A stretch of DNA of 64,000 nucleotides from Clostridia bacterium (GCA_030532035.1 JAUNLX010000001.1:1-64000), one strand, 5' to 3'; shown: positions 45,449 to 54,964, counted from the first letter of the stretch. The notes: a model not told the origin generated them from the letters alone. Translations and numbers: made by a program.

Positions 45449-46690
45449 TTAATCCTTAAAGCAAATATCTATCTTCGTTCCCTTGCCCTCGGCACTTTCC
45501 AAACTGATTTCAGCACCATGCATAAGAGAGCCATGTTTTACAATGGAAAGTCCAAGTCCCGTTCCACCAGTTGATTTAGAACGGCTCTTGTCTACTCTAT
45601 AAAATCTTTCAAAGATTCTCTTTTGCTCTTCTTTGGCAATTCCAATGCCGTTGTCTTTTACTTCAAAATGTTTTCCCTTATCGTCTGCGTAAATCCGAAC
45701 ATTTACAGTTCCATTTTCTCTTCCGTATGAAATTGCATTGTCGACAAGATTATAAAACATCTCATAAATTACATGTCGATTACCTGAAAGAGAGATATTT
45801 TTACTGTCAAGATTTAATTTGATATTCTTTGTTCCTGCACTGAATTTCAGAGTATTGATAACTTCTCGTGCAATTTCGTCTATGAAAACTTCTTCAAAAC
45901 TCTGCTTTATCTCTTTGTCGCTTAATTTAGAGATATTTATAACATCGTCAATTAAATTTAGTAATCTTTCAGCCTCACTTCTTATATTTGAAGCAATATT
46001 TCTAATATCATCTTCTTTGGCAATTCCCATTTCTATAATTTCAGCATTGCCCATTATTGATGTTAGTGGAGTTTTGAGTTCGTGACTCACATTGGCAGAA
46101 AATTCAACTCTCACGCTGTCCGATTCTTCTTGAGCACTAATATCTCTAATACTAATCATAGATAAAAATTTATTGTCTTTTTCATCTAAAAGGTAGGAAG
46201 TACATTGATAGATTTTTTCATTAAATTCAATTTTAGCACTATCTTTTTGACCATTTGAAGCCTTTAAAACCAGCATTTCAAATTTTTCGTCGTCAAAAAC
46301 TTCATTGTATTTTATATTTTTAGCGTCTTTTCCCAAAAACTTTTTAAGTGAATTATTTATAAAAATACAGTTTAATTTTTCATCGAAAATTAAAATCCCA
46401 TCTCGATAATTATTCATTATGCTGTTGAGTTCTCGTTTTAAGATTTCAATTCCACAAATATCTTTTTTGAAAAAGTCATCTTCTGTTTGTTCTACTTGAG
46501 GTTTTGAATTTTTGCTTTTTATGTTATTGATTTTTGCAATCATATATGTAAAAAAAGCCGATAATAAAGCAACAAGCAGCACGCTAAAAACGAGCAGCTT
46601 GTAGCCTTCCATCTTATTAATTGACAAAAAGACAAATCCCGCCGTCAAAAGAGCAGTAATAAAAATGCCTGAAAATACAGCTTTTTTCAT
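45449..46690 (-). CDS. phoR: Phosphate-regulon-type sensor histidine kinase PhoR
   Basis: This kinase would phosphorylate the adjacent PhoP regulator when phosphate is limiting. The roughly 413-residue protein has two membrane helices near residues 5-23 and 30-48 joined by a loop of only a few residues, so there is no sizeable external sensor. A cytoplasmic PAS domain (about 85-190) precedes the H-box ANVSHELKTPLTS. The ATPase domain has N (MFYNLVDNAISYG), G1 (DNGIGI), F (ERFYRVDKSRS) and G2 (GTGLGLSIV) boxes. I prefer ATG 46690 to TTG 46702; both have acceptable spacing. The tiny loop suits signalling through Pst and PhoU. Confidence 0.9.
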   Translation of the reverse strand: MKKAVFSGIFITALLTAGFVFLSINKMEGYKLLVFSVLLVALLSAFFTYMIAKINNIKSKNSKPQVEQTEDDFFKKDICGIEILKRELNSIMNNYRDGILIFDEKLNCIFINNSLKKFLGKDAKNIKYNEVFDDEKFEMLVLKASNGQKDSAKIEFNEKIYQCTSYLLDEKDNKFLSMISIRDISAQEESDSVRVEFSANVSHELKTPLTSIMGNAEIIEMGIAKEDDIRNIASNIRSEAERLLNLIDDVINISKLSDKEIKQSFEEVFIDEIAREVINTLKFSAGTKNIKLNLDSKNISLSGNRHVIYEMFYNLVDNAISYGRENGTVNVRIYADDKGKHFEVKDNGIGIAKEEQKRIFERFYRVDKSRSKSTGGTGLGLSIVKHGSLMHGAEISLESAEGKGTKIDICFKD

Positions 46691-46691
46691 C

Positions 46692-47360
46692 TTATTTTCC
46701 AATTCTGTATCCTACACCTCTTACAGTTTTTATAAGTTCGCCACAATCGAGCAATTTTGAGCGCAGTGTTCTGATATGAACATCGACCGTTCTTGTCTCT
46801 CCGTCAAAATCATAACCCCAAATGGTTTGAAGCAAATGATCCCTTGTGAGAACATTTCCCATATTTTTTAAGAGAAGATATAAAAGTTTAAATTCTTTAT
46901 TTGTAAGTTCTACAAATTCATCTCCGGCTTTTACAGTATGGGCTTTTTTATTCAAAGTGATGTCGCCGCATTTATAAATTTCTTCTTTTTCAGTATTCTG
47001 AGTGCGTCTTAATACCGCTTTTATTCTCGATATGAGCTCCATTATACCAAAGGGCTTGACAATATAATCGTCTGCACCATTGTCCAGACCAATAACTTTG
47101 TCATATTCTGTGTCTTTAGCAGTTATGACGATTATCGGAATGTTTGAAGTTTCAACATTTCTCTTTAATTTTTTGAGTACCGTTATACCGTCTTCCCCCG
47201 GGAGCATTAAATCAAGTAAAATAAGTTCAGGTTTTTCTGTTTTTAGAGATTCTTGCATTTTTTCGGCATCTTCAAAGCCAATTGCCTTAAATCCCGTATT
47301 ATTTAACGAGTATACGACTAATTCTCTGATCGACTTGTCATCTTCTACACAATAAATCAA
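46692..47360 (-). CDS. phoP: Phosphate-regulon response regulator (PhoP/PhoB type)
   Basis: This is an OmpR-family transcription factor. The 222-residue protein has a receiver domain with the acidic pair EDD near the start, the phospho-acceptor Asp in LLDLMLPGEDG and the conserved Lys in IVKPFG. The C-terminal winged helix includes FKLLYLLLKNMGNVLTRDHLLQTIWGY and TVDVHIRTLRSKL. It overlaps phoU and phoR. The repeats upstream of pstS are its likely binding sites. Confidence 0.92.
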   Translation of the reverse strand: MIYCVEDDKSIRELVVYSLNNTGFKAIGFEDAEKMQESLKTEKPELILLDLMLPGEDGITVLKKLKRNVETSNIPIIVITAKDTEYDKVIGLDNGADDYIVKPFGIMELISRIKAVLRRTQNTEKEEIYKCGDITLNKKAHTVKAGDEFVELTNKEFKLLYLLLKNMGNVLTRDHLLQTIWGYDFDGETRTVDVHIRTLRSKLLDCGELIKTVRGVGYRIGK

Positions 47361-48004
47361 AAATCATCACCCATTATCGAATATATTACCCACTCAGCTA
47401 AGTTTACAGTATGATTGCCCACTCTTTCAAGGCTTTTTGCAATCAAAATCAAATCTATGCATTTTTCGCCTTTGATTTTATCTACAACAATCAAATCAAC
47501 AATACTATTTTTAACTTTTGCAAATATATCATCTACATCGCGATCTCTGTTGATTATTTCATTTGCCTTGTCCATATCAGAATTAATGTATGCGTCAATG
47601 CCGTCTTTGAGCATTGAGGTAACTAATTCCAACATTTTATTTATGTCTTCCTTTGCCTCTGTATTGTCAATATCTTCCATTCTGACAACTTCGGAAAGGC
47701 TTGCAATATCATAAGCGTGGTCGCCTATTCTCTCGAGATCGACAATCATCTTGACTGCCGAAAAAATCATTCTCATATCGCCGGCTACAGGTTGTTGAGT
47801 TATTAATAGTTTTGTACAAAAACTTTGAATTTCACTTTCCTTTAAGTTTATCTGAGTTTCTGTAGCTTGAGCTTTTTCATGGGCCTGTGGATCCTCTGTA
47901 CCAAAATTCTTTATTGCATTTGAAATAGCAGTTTCACATAGAGCACCCATTTCAATCAACATTTGATTGAGATCTTCTAATTGCCTATTAAAATTGTTTC
48001 TCAT
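47357..48004 (-). CDS. phoU: Phosphate signalling protein PhoU
   Basis: PhoU connects the state of the Pst transporter to the PhoR kinase and restrains phosphate uptake. The 215-residue protein has two three-helix PhoU repeats with the metal-binding patterns DLERIGDHAYDIA and SLERVGNHTVNLAEWV. It lies between pstB and phoP with a two-base gap and a four-base overlap respectively. Confidence 0.95.
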   Translation of the reverse strand: MRNNFNRQLEDLNQMLIEMGALCETAISNAIKNFGTEDPQAHEKAQATETQINLKESEIQSFCTKLLITQQPVAGDMRMIFSAVKMIVDLERIGDHAYDIASLSEVVRMEDIDNTEAKEDINKMLELVTSMLKDGIDAYINSDMDKANEIINRDRDVDDIFAKVKNSIVDLIVVDKIKGEKCIDLILIAKSLERVGNHTVNLAEWVIYSIMGDDF

Positions 48005-48006
48005 AA

Positions 48007-48753
48007 TTAACCAAACCTTCCAGTGATATATTCTTCAGTTCTTGCGTCATCGGGATTATTGAAAATTTTTACTGTATCACCAAATTCAATTACTTCTCCC
48101 AACAAAAAGAAAGCTGTTTTATCAGAAATTCGAGCGGCTTGTTGCATATTATGAGTAACTATAGCAATAGTATACTCTTTTTTTAATTCCATTGCCAAAT
48201 CTTCAATTTTTGTCGTAGAGATAGGATCTAATGCCGATGTCGGCTCGTCCATTAAAAGAACTTCTGGCTCTACTGCCAAAGCTCTTGCTATACAAAGTCT
48301 CTGTTGCTGTCCGCCTGAAAGTCCAAGTGCATTTTTCTTGAGTCTATCTTTTACCTCATCCCAGATAGCAGCTTGTTTTAAAGACCTTTCAACAATCATA
48401 TTCAGCTTTTTCTTGTTTTTAATTCCATGTGTTCTCGGACCATAAGCAACATTATCGTAAATGCTCATGGGGAAAGGATTGGGTTTCTGAAAAACCATTC
48501 CAACTCTTTTTCTCAAAACATTGGTATCTGCTTTGAAAATATTTTCTCCGTCTAAATTTACTTCGCCTTTGATTTTACAGCCCGGCACTAAATCATTCAT
48601 TCTGTTCAAAGTTTTTACGAATGTAGATTTACCACAACCAGACGGTCCTATAAAAGCGGTGATTTTATTTTCTTCTATATTTAAATTTATATTCTTAAGA
48701 GCCTGAAAATCTCCATAGAATAAATCTAAATTCTTTATTTCAAACTTATTCAT
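48007..48753 (-). CDS. pstB: Phosphate ABC transporter ATP-binding protein PstB
   Basis: PstB powers high-affinity phosphate import. The 248-residue protein has Walker A ([12 protein letters not shown]), the Q-loop [20 protein letters not shown] typical of PstB, the signature [16 protein letters not shown] and Walker [13 protein letters not shown], then the H-loop VTHNM. It overlaps pstA by four bases. Confidence 0.97.
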   Translation of the reverse strand: MNKFEIKNLDLFYGDFQALKNINLNIEENKITAFIGPSGCGKSTFVKTLNRMNDLVPGCKIKGEVNLDGENIFKADTNVLRKRVGMVFQKPNPFPMSIYDNVAYGPRTHGIKNKKKLNMIVERSLKQAAIWDEVKDRLKKNALGLSGGQQQRLCIARALAVEPEVLLMDEPTSALDPISTTKIEDLAMELKKEYTIAIVTHNMQQAARISDKTAFFLLGEVIEFGDTVKIFNNPDDARTEEYITGRFG

Positions 48754-49601
48754 TCTTCTTTATTTCCTTTTTTTATTCTGGACGCAACAAATGTCGCCAA
48801 AGCATTAATAATCATAACTGCTACAAGTAAAATAACGGCAGTTGCATAAGAACTGTCTGTCTGCAAGCCCTCTACCCACAGAGAGTAAAGATGTATTGCA
48901 AGCGTTCTACCCGAAGTCAAGAAACTGTCATAATATTGTGCAACAGTTCCAGCAGTATAAATGAGAGCGGCTGTTTCTCCGACAATTCTTCCTATTCCCA
49001 GAATGATTCCGGATAAAATTCCGGGCATTGCAGAGGGTAAAACTATTCTGAAAACTGTTCTCAATTTTCCAGCACCAAGACCAAAACTTCCCTCTCTATA
49101 CATATCTGGCACAGACATCAGAGCTTCCTGTGATGTCCTGATAATTAAAGGCAAAATCATTATGGCAAGAGTCAAAGCTCCTGAAATCAAACTATAACTA
49201 AATTTTAATTTTGTAACGAAGAAGAGATAACCGAACAAACCATAAACTATGGACGGTATACCTGCCAATGTCTCTGTTGTTACATTTATCATTCGCACAA
49301 AAAAGTTTTCTTTTTTTGCATATTCTACCAAATAAATTGCCGTAAAAACGCCTGCAGGGATTGCAAAAAGCAAAGTAAGTCCTGTCATTACAACAGTATT
49401 TATCATTGCTGGCATTAAAGATAAATTTATAGAATTATATTTAAGCTGAAACATTTCCGGCTTAATGTGAGGAATCCCCTTCATCAAAATATAAACTATT
49501 ATTGCAAACAAAATGAATACGGTAATTCCCGCTGAAAGATATACAAGTGAACGGATGAAAAGAGCTTTTCTTTCGGCAACTTTAATTGATTTATCTTTCA
49601 T
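48750..49601 (-). CDS. pstA: Phosphate ABC transporter permease PstA
   Basis: PstA is one half of the membrane channel for phosphate. The 283-residue protein has about six membrane helices, with the coupling EAA-like loop around [37 protein letters not shown] (family block). [15 protein letters not shown] is typical. It overlaps pstC and pstB by four bases each. Confidence 0.95.
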   Translation of the reverse strand: MKDKSIKVAERKALFIRSLVYLSAGITVFILFAIIVYILMKGIPHIKPEMFQLKYNSINLSLMPAMINTVVMTGLTLLFAIPAGVFTAIYLVEYAKKENFFVRMINVTTETLAGIPSIVYGLFGYLFFVTKLKFSYSLISGALTLAIMILPLIIRTSQEALMSVPDMYREGSFGLGAGKLRTVFRIVLPSAMPGILSGIILGIGRIVGETAALIYTAGTVAQYYDSFLTSGRTLAIHLYSLWVEGLQTDSSYATAVILLVAVMIINALATFVASRIKKGNKEE

Positions 49602-50452
49602 TCTTTTACCACCTTTCCTTTAATTAATGTTATGGAAAGATTGATAATTAAAATAAATACAAACAAAACTGCGGCTGTTGCTATAAGTGCATCTCTGTGT
49701 AAATCTGCCGCATAGCCCATTTCCAAAACAATATTTGCAGTCAAAGTTCTGACACCTTGAGTTACTTTTTTTGGTATCATAGCCTGATTTCCTGCAACCA
49801 TTATAACTGCCATAGTTTCGCCGATGGCACGACCTATTCCGAGAACTATAGCCGCTAAAATTCCAGATTTTGCAGCGGGTAAAGTTGCTCTAAAAACAGA
49901 AGCTTCATGAGTTGCACCTAAGGCAAGCGATCCCTCATAATAACTTTCCGGAACGGCTTTTATAGCAGCTTCCGAAACAGAAATTATTGTAGGTAAAATC
50001 ATAATGCCTAAAACAAGGCTTGCTGCAAGGAGAGATTGTCCTTGACCAGAAAAAATGTTTCTAACTAATGGAACTATAACCATAAGTCCAAAGAAACCAT
50101 AAACTACCGATGGTATTCCAGCGAGCAAATCAACAGCGGGTTTCAAAAATTTATATAGCTTTTTGTCGCAAAATTTCGCCATAAATATCGCTGTAAGTAA
50201 ACCTATCGGAACTCCGAATAAAGTTGCGAGAGCAGTAACATATATACTACCTATAATCATCGGAAAAATTCCGTAAATGTCACTGAATGGACTCCACGTT
50301 TTCCCCAACAAAAACTTTGAAATGCCGATTTCCCTTATTGTGGGAACGGCATTTGCAAAGAGGAAAACGCAAATCAAGATTACTGATATTATCGACAGTG
50401 TTGCTGTTAAAGCAAACACAACTTTCATTACATTTTCTTTTAAGTTTTTCAT
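49598..50452 (-). CDS. pstC: Phosphate ABC transporter permease PstC
   Basis: PstC pairs with PstA to form the phosphate channel. The 284-residue protein has six predicted helices, the segment GIPSVVYGFFGLMVIVPLVR, and a coupling loop EAAIKAVPESYYEGSLALGATHEASVF. It begins two bases after the pstS stop without a strong ribosome binding site, so it is probably translated by coupling with pstS. Confidence 0.95.
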   Translation of the reverse strand: MKNLKENVMKVVFALTATLSIISVILICVFLFANAVPTIREIGISKFLLGKTWSPFSDIYGIFPMIIGSIYVTALATLFGVPIGLLTAIFMAKFCDKKLYKFLKPAVDLLAGIPSVVYGFFGLMVIVPLVRNIFSGQGQSLLAASLVLGIMILPTIISVSEAAIKAVPESYYEGSLALGATHEASVFRATLPAAKSGILAAIVLGIGRAIGETMAVIMVAGNQAMIPKKVTQGVRTLTANIVLEMGYAADLHRDALIATAAVLFVFILIINLSITLIKGKVVKE

Positions 50453-50454
50453 TC

Positions 50455-51339
50455 TTATTTAGTAGCGTCAGCCCAAGTAGCAACCTGACCTAAATAGATA
50501 TTCTTAATTTGTTCTGTTGATAAGTCGTCAGTAGTATTGCTCTTATGAACGATAACAGCTATACCGTCTTTTGCGATAACGGTTGGTGTGAGTTCAGCTT
50601 TTTCACTGTCTTTGAGTTCACGAGATGCCATTCCGATTTGGCTTACGCCGTTGATAGCGTCTTTCATACCTGAAGAAGAGTCACTTTGGTTGAGTTCGAT
50701 AGTTGCTTTAGGATTAGCTTTTGTATATTCTTCGATAAGTTTTTCCATTACAGGAGTAACAGATGAAGAACCAGAAATTTTGATTGTTCCAGCAGAATTA
50801 TCTGTTTTGAAAGATTCTGTTCCTGCTACAGCAACATATCCGTTATCTTCAACAATTTTTTGTCCTTCTTTTGAAAGAATGAAGTTGATGAAATCTTTTG
50901 TTACGCCAGTAGCTTCGCCTTTTGTTGCGATGTTGAAAGGTCTTGCAACTTTGTAAGAACCGTCTTTAACAGTTTCTTTTGAAGGAGCAACGCCGTCAAC
51001 TTTCAAAGCTTTAACAGTGTCATTTAATGAGCCAAGGGAGATATATCCGATTGCTGCTGGGTTTCCTGCTACTGTTGTAAGCATAACGCCTGTGCTGTTT
51101 GTGATAGAAGCTGATGGAGTTGTTTTATCAACTTTTTTGTCGTTTTCTTTAACTTCTAATCCTACGAGTTCAATGAATGCTCCTCTTGTTCCAGAGCCGT
51201 CTTCACGAGTTTGAATTGCGATTTGTGCAGTGTTGTCAAAAGTACCTTTCTTATCGTCTTTCTTGTTACAAGATGTAAAGATAAGTCCTACAGTCAAAAC
51301 AGCAATTACAACTGCTATCCATTTGCCAAATTTTTTCAT
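50455..51339 (-). CDS. pstS: Phosphate-binding lipoprotein PstS with permuted lobe order
   Basis: PstS captures phosphate outside the membrane for PstCAB. The N-terminus is a lipoprotein signal (hydrophobic run ending IFTSC, the Cys being the lipid site). The half with TREDGSGTRGAFIEL, AIGYISLGSL and INFILSKEGQKIVEDNGYVAV comes first. The half with ISGSSSVTPVMEKLIEEY, IGMASREL and DGIAVIVHKS comes second. In classical PstS the order is the reverse, so the chain is circularly permuted, as in streptococcal PstS. The ATG at 51339 has AAGGAG 11 bases upstream; GTG 51351 abuts that site. It leads the pst-pho operon. Confidence 0.93.
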   Translation of the reverse strand: MKKFGKWIAVVIAVLTVGLIFTSCNKKDDKKGTFDNTAQIAIQTREDGSGTRGAFIELVGLEVKENDKKVDKTTPSASITNSTGVMLTTVAGNPAAIGYISLGSLNDTVKALKVDGVAPSKETVKDGSYKVARPFNIATKGEATGVTKDFINFILSKEGQKIVEDNGYVAVAGTESFKTDNSAGTIKISGSSSVTPVMEKLIEEYTKANPKATIELNQSDSSSGMKDAINGVSQIGMASRELKDSEKAELTPTVIAKDGIAVIVHKSNTTDDLSTEQIKNIYLGQVATWADATK

Positions 51340-51393
51340 TAGGTTTTTCACTCCTTGAAATTTCTAAAATAAAAGCTTTTTCATAGCTTTATC

Positions 51394-51451
51394 GTTATAC
51401 TAACGACCCAATGTAAAATCATAAGGAGCTCGAATGTTAAATCAATGTAAA
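51394..51451 (-). promoter_or_regulatory. Candidate Pho-box promoter of the pst-pho operon
   Basis: On the minus strand three copies of TT(T/A)ACAT-like repeats begin at 51451, 51440 and 51417, spaced 11 and 23 bases. They precede a TATAAC -10 (51394-51399) with no good -35 at normal distance. Direct repeats of TT(A/T/C)ACA at 11-base steps are the known PhoP target in Bacillus. A weak -35 with activator repeats fits phosphate-starvation control. Confidence 0.55.
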
Positions 51452-51499
51452 ATTTAACATATGATTTTCAGTCTGCTTTTGTAAAATACAGCTGTTAGC

Positions 51500-51536
51500 A
51501 AAAAAATACTCTCTACTGAATCATTCAGTAGAGAGC
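51500..51536 (-). terminator. Terminator after ispD
   Basis: On the minus strand an 11-13 base stem (CTCTCTACTGAAT with ATTCAGTAGAGAG, 51509-51521 and 51523-51535) is followed by TATTTTTTT. It separates the acpP-proS-ispD unit from the pst operon. Confidence 0.88.
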
Positions 51537-51541
51537 ATCTG

Positions 51542-52246
51542 TTATTTATTTTTATTTATATTTTTTAGTATATTTTCCGCTATTTTCAAATCATTTGGAT
51601 AAGTTATTTTAAGATTATTTTGACTACCTTTGCTGACAACGACAGTTTCATCATTTATAAGAAAAATTTTTGAAGCGTCAGTCAAATCGGCTTTTTGAGA
51701 ATCTGTCAACTCGTCAATATATTTTTTTAATTTTTTTAAATTGAAAGATTGAGGAGTCTGAACGTTGTAACAATAATCTCTTTTCGGTACATCAATTATT
51801 TTGCTTTTGTCTGTAATCGCTATTGTGTCTGTACTGCCAATTCCAGCCGTCGCTCCAGAAAAAATTTTTGCCTTTTCTAAATTATCCGCAATTATATCAT
51901 TATCTATAAAAGGTCGAGCTGCGTCATGCGTCAAAATAATATCCGATGAGCTTATTTTATTATTTGAATAAATATATTCAATAATTTTTGTAAGGGTATC
52001 ATTTCGACTATTGCCACCTGCAATAACAGAAATTTTCGCTTTTATATATTTTTTTATCTCCTTTTCTACAAAAGAAATATCTTTTTCTGGTACGGCAATA
52101 ATTATTTCATCAAAATAATTTGACTTGACAAGAGTTTCTAAAGAATAAATAAAAATTGGTTTACCAGAAAGTTCAATATATTGCTTACCAATTTTACTAT
52201 TCATTCTGCTTCCACTACCAGCAGCCAAAACAGACGCAAAAATCAT
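51542..52246 (-). CDS. ispD: 2-C-methyl-D-erythritol 4-phosphate cytidylyltransferase
   Basis: IspD forms CDP-methylerythritol in the MEP isoprenoid pathway begun by dxs at 25 kb. The 234-residue protein has the nucleotidyltransferase signature VLAAGSGSRMNSKIGKQYIEL, with ILTHDAARPFI and VQTPQSFNLKKL downstream. The ATG at 52246 overlaps the proS stop as TGATG and has AAAGG seven bases upstream; the TTG at 52249 is less likely. Confidence 0.95.
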   Translation of the reverse strand: MIFASVLAAGSGSRMNSKIGKQYIELSGKPIFIYSLETLVKSNYFDEIIIAVPEKDISFVEKEIKKYIKAKISVIAGGNSRNDTLTKIIEYIYSNNKISSSDIILTHDAARPFIDNDIIADNLEKAKIFSGATAGIGSTDTIAITDKSKIIDVPKRDYCYNVQTPQSFNLKKLKKYIDELTDSQKADLTDASKIFLINDETVVVSKGSQNNLKITYPNDLKIAENILKNINKNK

Positions 52247-53676
52247 CAATAGGCCTTTCCAAAATAGAGCATATATTTTGCCTTTTTACCACAGCAAACA
52301 CAGGTATCTGTAATTTGCTCTTCTTCAAATGGAATACATCTTGAAGTGCATGTAGTATCTTCTTTTATTTTTTCTTCACAGGCTAAATCTCCACACCACA
52401 TAGCTTTAATTAAGCCTGGTTTTTCAGCGGCAATTTGCTTGAATTCATCATAATTTTTTGCAACATAGGTCATTTCATTGCGACGATTTAGAGCCTTTTC
52501 AAACATTCCTTTTTTTATTTCATTTAATGCTTCTTCAACTTTAATATCGAGATTTTCAAGGGAAACAAAGGTTTTTTCTCTGTTATATCTCTTGACTAAA
52601 ACCGCTTGATTTTTCTCTAAATCCTTAGGACCAATTTCAATTCTAAGCGGAACACCTTTCATTTCATATTCTGCAAATTTCCAACCTGGTGTATTGTCGC
52701 TGTCATCTAATTTAACTCTGTATTTTTCTGATAACTTTTCTTCTAAAGCTTTAGCTTTTTCAAGTACATTAGATTTATGAAAAGCAATTGGAACTATAAC
52801 AACTTGAATTGGGGCAACTTCAACAGGCAAAACTAAACCATCATCGTCGCCGTGAGTCATTATAATTGCGCCGATAATTCTACTTGACATTCCCCATGAA
52901 GTTTGGAACGGATATGAAAGAGTATTATTTCTATCGGTAAATGTAATATCAAAAGCTCGAGAAAAACCATCTCCAAAAAAGTGACTTGTTCCGCTCTGCA
53001 AAGCTTTTCCATCATGCATCAAAGCTTCTATTGTATAAGTGGCCTCAGCACCAGCAAATTTTTCTTTATCTGTCTTTTTGCCCTTTATTACAGGTATGGA
53101 CAAATCATTTTCAACAAAATCTGCGTATACATTCAACATTTGACGAGTTTCATCGATAGCTTCGTCCTTTGTTTCATGCATTGTGTGACCCTCTTGCCAG
53201 AAAAATTCCATTGTTCTCAAAAATGGTCTTGTCGTTTTTTCCCAGCGAACGACTGAACACCATTGATTGTAGAGTTTAGGAAGATCTCTGTGAGATTCAA
53301 TTATATCGTGATAATGATCACAGAAAAGTGTTTCAGAAGTCGGTCTTACACAGAGGCGTTCCGTCAATTTTTCATTTCCACCATGTGTAACCCACGCAAC
53401 TTCAGGAGCAAATCCCTCAACATGATCTTTTTCTTTTTGCAATAATGATTCAGGTATAAACATGGGCATCATAACATTTACATGTCCCAGTTTTTTGAAT
53501 CTGCTATCTAAATTAGCTTTAATATTTTCCCAAAGTGCAGTTGCATAAGGTCTAACTACCATACAACCACGCACCGATGAATAAGAAGATAGCTCCGCTT
53601 TTTTGACTATATCGGTATACCACTGCGTAAAGTCTTCTTCTCTCGGTGTAATGCTTTTTACAAGCTTTTTATCCAT
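52246..53676 (-). CDS. proS: Prolyl-tRNA synthetase, short archaeal/eukaryal-like type
   Basis: ProRS charges tRNA-Pro. At 476 residues without the large bacterial editing insertion, and with a C-terminal zinc-binding-like extension ([20 protein letters not shown], then [18 protein letters not shown]), it is the archaeal/eukaryal-like form (ProS type 3). Class II motifs include [15 protein letters not shown] and [22 protein letters not shown]. This type occurs in many Clostridia and other bacteria. AAGGA precedes the ATG. acpP is 18 bases upstream. Confidence 0.95.
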   Translation of the reverse strand: MDKKLVKSITPREEDFTQWYTDIVKKAELSSYSSVRGCMVVRPYATALWENIKANLDSRFKKLGHVNVMMPMFIPESLLQKEKDHVEGFAPEVAWVTHGGNEKLTERLCVRPTSETLFCDHYHDIIESHRDLPKLYNQWCSVVRWEKTTRPFLRTMEFFWQEGHTMHETKDEAIDETRQMLNVYADFVENDLSIPVIKGKKTDKEKFAGAEATYTIEALMHDGKALQSGTSHFFGDGFSRAFDITFTDRNNTLSYPFQTSWGMSSRIIGAIIMTHGDDDGLVLPVEVAPIQVVIVPIAFHKSNVLEKAKALEEKLSEKYRVKLDDSDNTPGWKFAEYEMKGVPLRIEIGPKDLEKNQAVLVKRYNREKTFVSLENLDIKVEEALNEIKKGMFEKALNRRNEMTYVAKNYDEFKQIAAEKPGLIKAMWCGDLACEEKIKEDTTCTSRCIPFEEEQITDTCVCCGKKAKYMLYFGKAY

Positions 53677-53694
53677 TATATAGAGTCCTTCGTT

Positions 53695-53928
53695 TTAATT
53701 TTTTGTCTTATTTTCTTCAATCATTTTGCAGACATCGTCAACAGTCTTGATTTTAGAAGCAACTTTATCAGAAACTTCAAAACCATAGTCTTCTTCAATT
53801 GTCATGATTAAATCAATCATATCCAAACTATCTGCCTGCAAATCTTCAAATATATTTGTTTCAGGAGTGATTTCAGACTCATCAATATCAAGCTGTTCAG
53901 CCAAAATAGCTCTGATTTTTTCAAACAT
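53695..53928 (-). CDS. acpP: Acyl carrier protein
   Basis: ACP carries growing fatty acyl chains on 4'-phosphopantetheine. The 77-residue acidic protein has an intact attachment site in DLQADSLDMIDLIM (Ser of DSL) and canonical helices. GGAGG lies nine bases before the ATG. It is the first gene of a unit with proS and ispD, with no fatty acid synthesis genes in the window. It is the functional counterpart of the serine-less ACP-like protein at 11 kb. Confidence 0.95.
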   Translation of the reverse strand: MFEKIRAILAEQLDIDESEITPETNIFEDLQADSLDMIDLIMTIEEDYGFEVSDKVASKIKTVDDVCKMIEENKTKN

Positions 53929-53967
53929 GTTAGATAACCTCCAAAATATTTATAACATTGAACTTAT

Positions 53968-53996
53968 ATGTTAGTTTTTTTATACCCTTTTGTCAA
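53968..53996 (-). promoter_or_regulatory. Sigma-A promoter of acpP-proS-ispD
   Basis: On the minus strand a perfect TTGACA (53991-53996), a 17-base spacer and TAACAT (53968-53973) lie about 40 bases upstream of acpP. Confidence 0.75.
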
Positions 53997-54060
53997 ATAT
54001 AATTCAATCTAAAAAAGACGAAAAATAACAAGGGTATTCTGTATTTTTATTTAAGTAAAT

Positions 54061-54093
54061 ATAAACAAAAAGCTCACCTTGAAGGTGAGCTTT
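54061..54093 (-). terminator. Terminator after the SDR gene
   Basis: On the minus strand AAAGCTCACCTT pairs with AAGGTGAGCTTT (54082-54093 with 54069-54080), followed by TTTTGTTTATATTT. It lies 12 bases after the SDR stop codon. Confidence 0.9.
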
Positions 54094-54105
54094 AATTTTT
54101 CATTC

Positions 54106-54924
54106 TTATTTGTTTTTAAGAAGAACTTTATAAATGGAGTCGATAACTTTATCTGGAACAAATTCAAGTGTTCCAAGGAGTTTAGAGTTTTTAACTCTGT
54201 AAAGGTTTTTCGGCTTATCAGCTTCACAAGCTTCAACAACAGCTCTAACAAGATATTTCGGGTCATTTGCCATTTTAAGTTCAACCAACATCATTGGTTT
54301 CATCTTAGAAAGAGTTTTCTTGTAGTATTCTGTGTTGTTAATCATCTTGTCGAAAGCAGCGCTTGCCTGTCCATGCATTTGAGTTTTGAATGAACCAGGT
54401 TGAATTTTAACGCACTTGATGTCTTGGAATAAAAGTTCTCTTCTAAGAGAATCAGAATATGCTTCAACAGCATACTTTGTGATTGAGTAAGGTCCGTTAA
54501 AAGGTTGAGCTTTCATCCAACCACATTCAGATGAGCAGTTGATAATTCTACCATTGCCTTTTTTAACCATATCAAAGAATACACGGTTAATTCTTATCAT
54601 TCCCAAAACATTGATGTCAACCATTCTCTCAACAGTTTTAACAATGTCTCCCTCTATAAGAGAACCCATTGAGTGAATTCCAGCAAAGTTGATTACTGCA
54701 TCTAAATGATCTGTTGTTTTTAAAACTTCTTGTTTAGCAGCTTCAATACTTTCCATATTGGTTATATCTACTTTAATCGGAACAAAACCTACGATGTCTG
54801 CCTTTTTTTTGAGAGCAACTTCATCATAGTCAGCGGCAAATACTGTCCAGCCTTTTTCAATGAGTGCAAGTGCAGATGCTCCACCGAGACCTCCAGCTGC
54901 TCCTGTGAAAAGTGCATATTTCAT
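54106..54924 (-). CDS. Short-chain dehydrogenase/reductase (SDR) family oxidoreductase
   Basis: The 272-residue protein has the classical SDR layout. The cofactor motif is FTGAAGGLGGASAL near the N-terminus, with an acidic residue after strand 2 (AADYDE) suggesting NAD preference. NFAGIHSMG is the NAG-like motif, Ser is in INCSSECGWM, and the catalytic YxxxK reads YSITK. The C-terminal third (KTLSKMKPMMLVELKMANDPK onward) differs from steroid- or fatty-acid-type SDRs. It is monocistronic, with its own promoter and terminator. The substrate cannot be inferred. Confidence 0.88.
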   Translation of the reverse strand: MKYALFTGAAGGLGGASALALIEKGWTVFAADYDEVALKKKADIVGFVPIKVDITNMESIEAAKQEVLKTTDHLDAVINFAGIHSMGSLIEGDIVKTVERMVDINVLGMIRINRVFFDMVKKGNGRIINCSSECGWMKAQPFNGPYSITKYAVEAYSDSLRRELLFQDIKCVKIQPGSFKTQMHGQASAAFDKMINNTEYYKKTLSKMKPMMLVELKMANDPKYLVRAVVEACEADKPKNLYRVKNSKLLGTLEFVPDKVIDSIYKVLLKNK

Positions 54925-54964
54925 AATATAATCGTCTCCTTACCGTTTATATATTTTCCTATAG

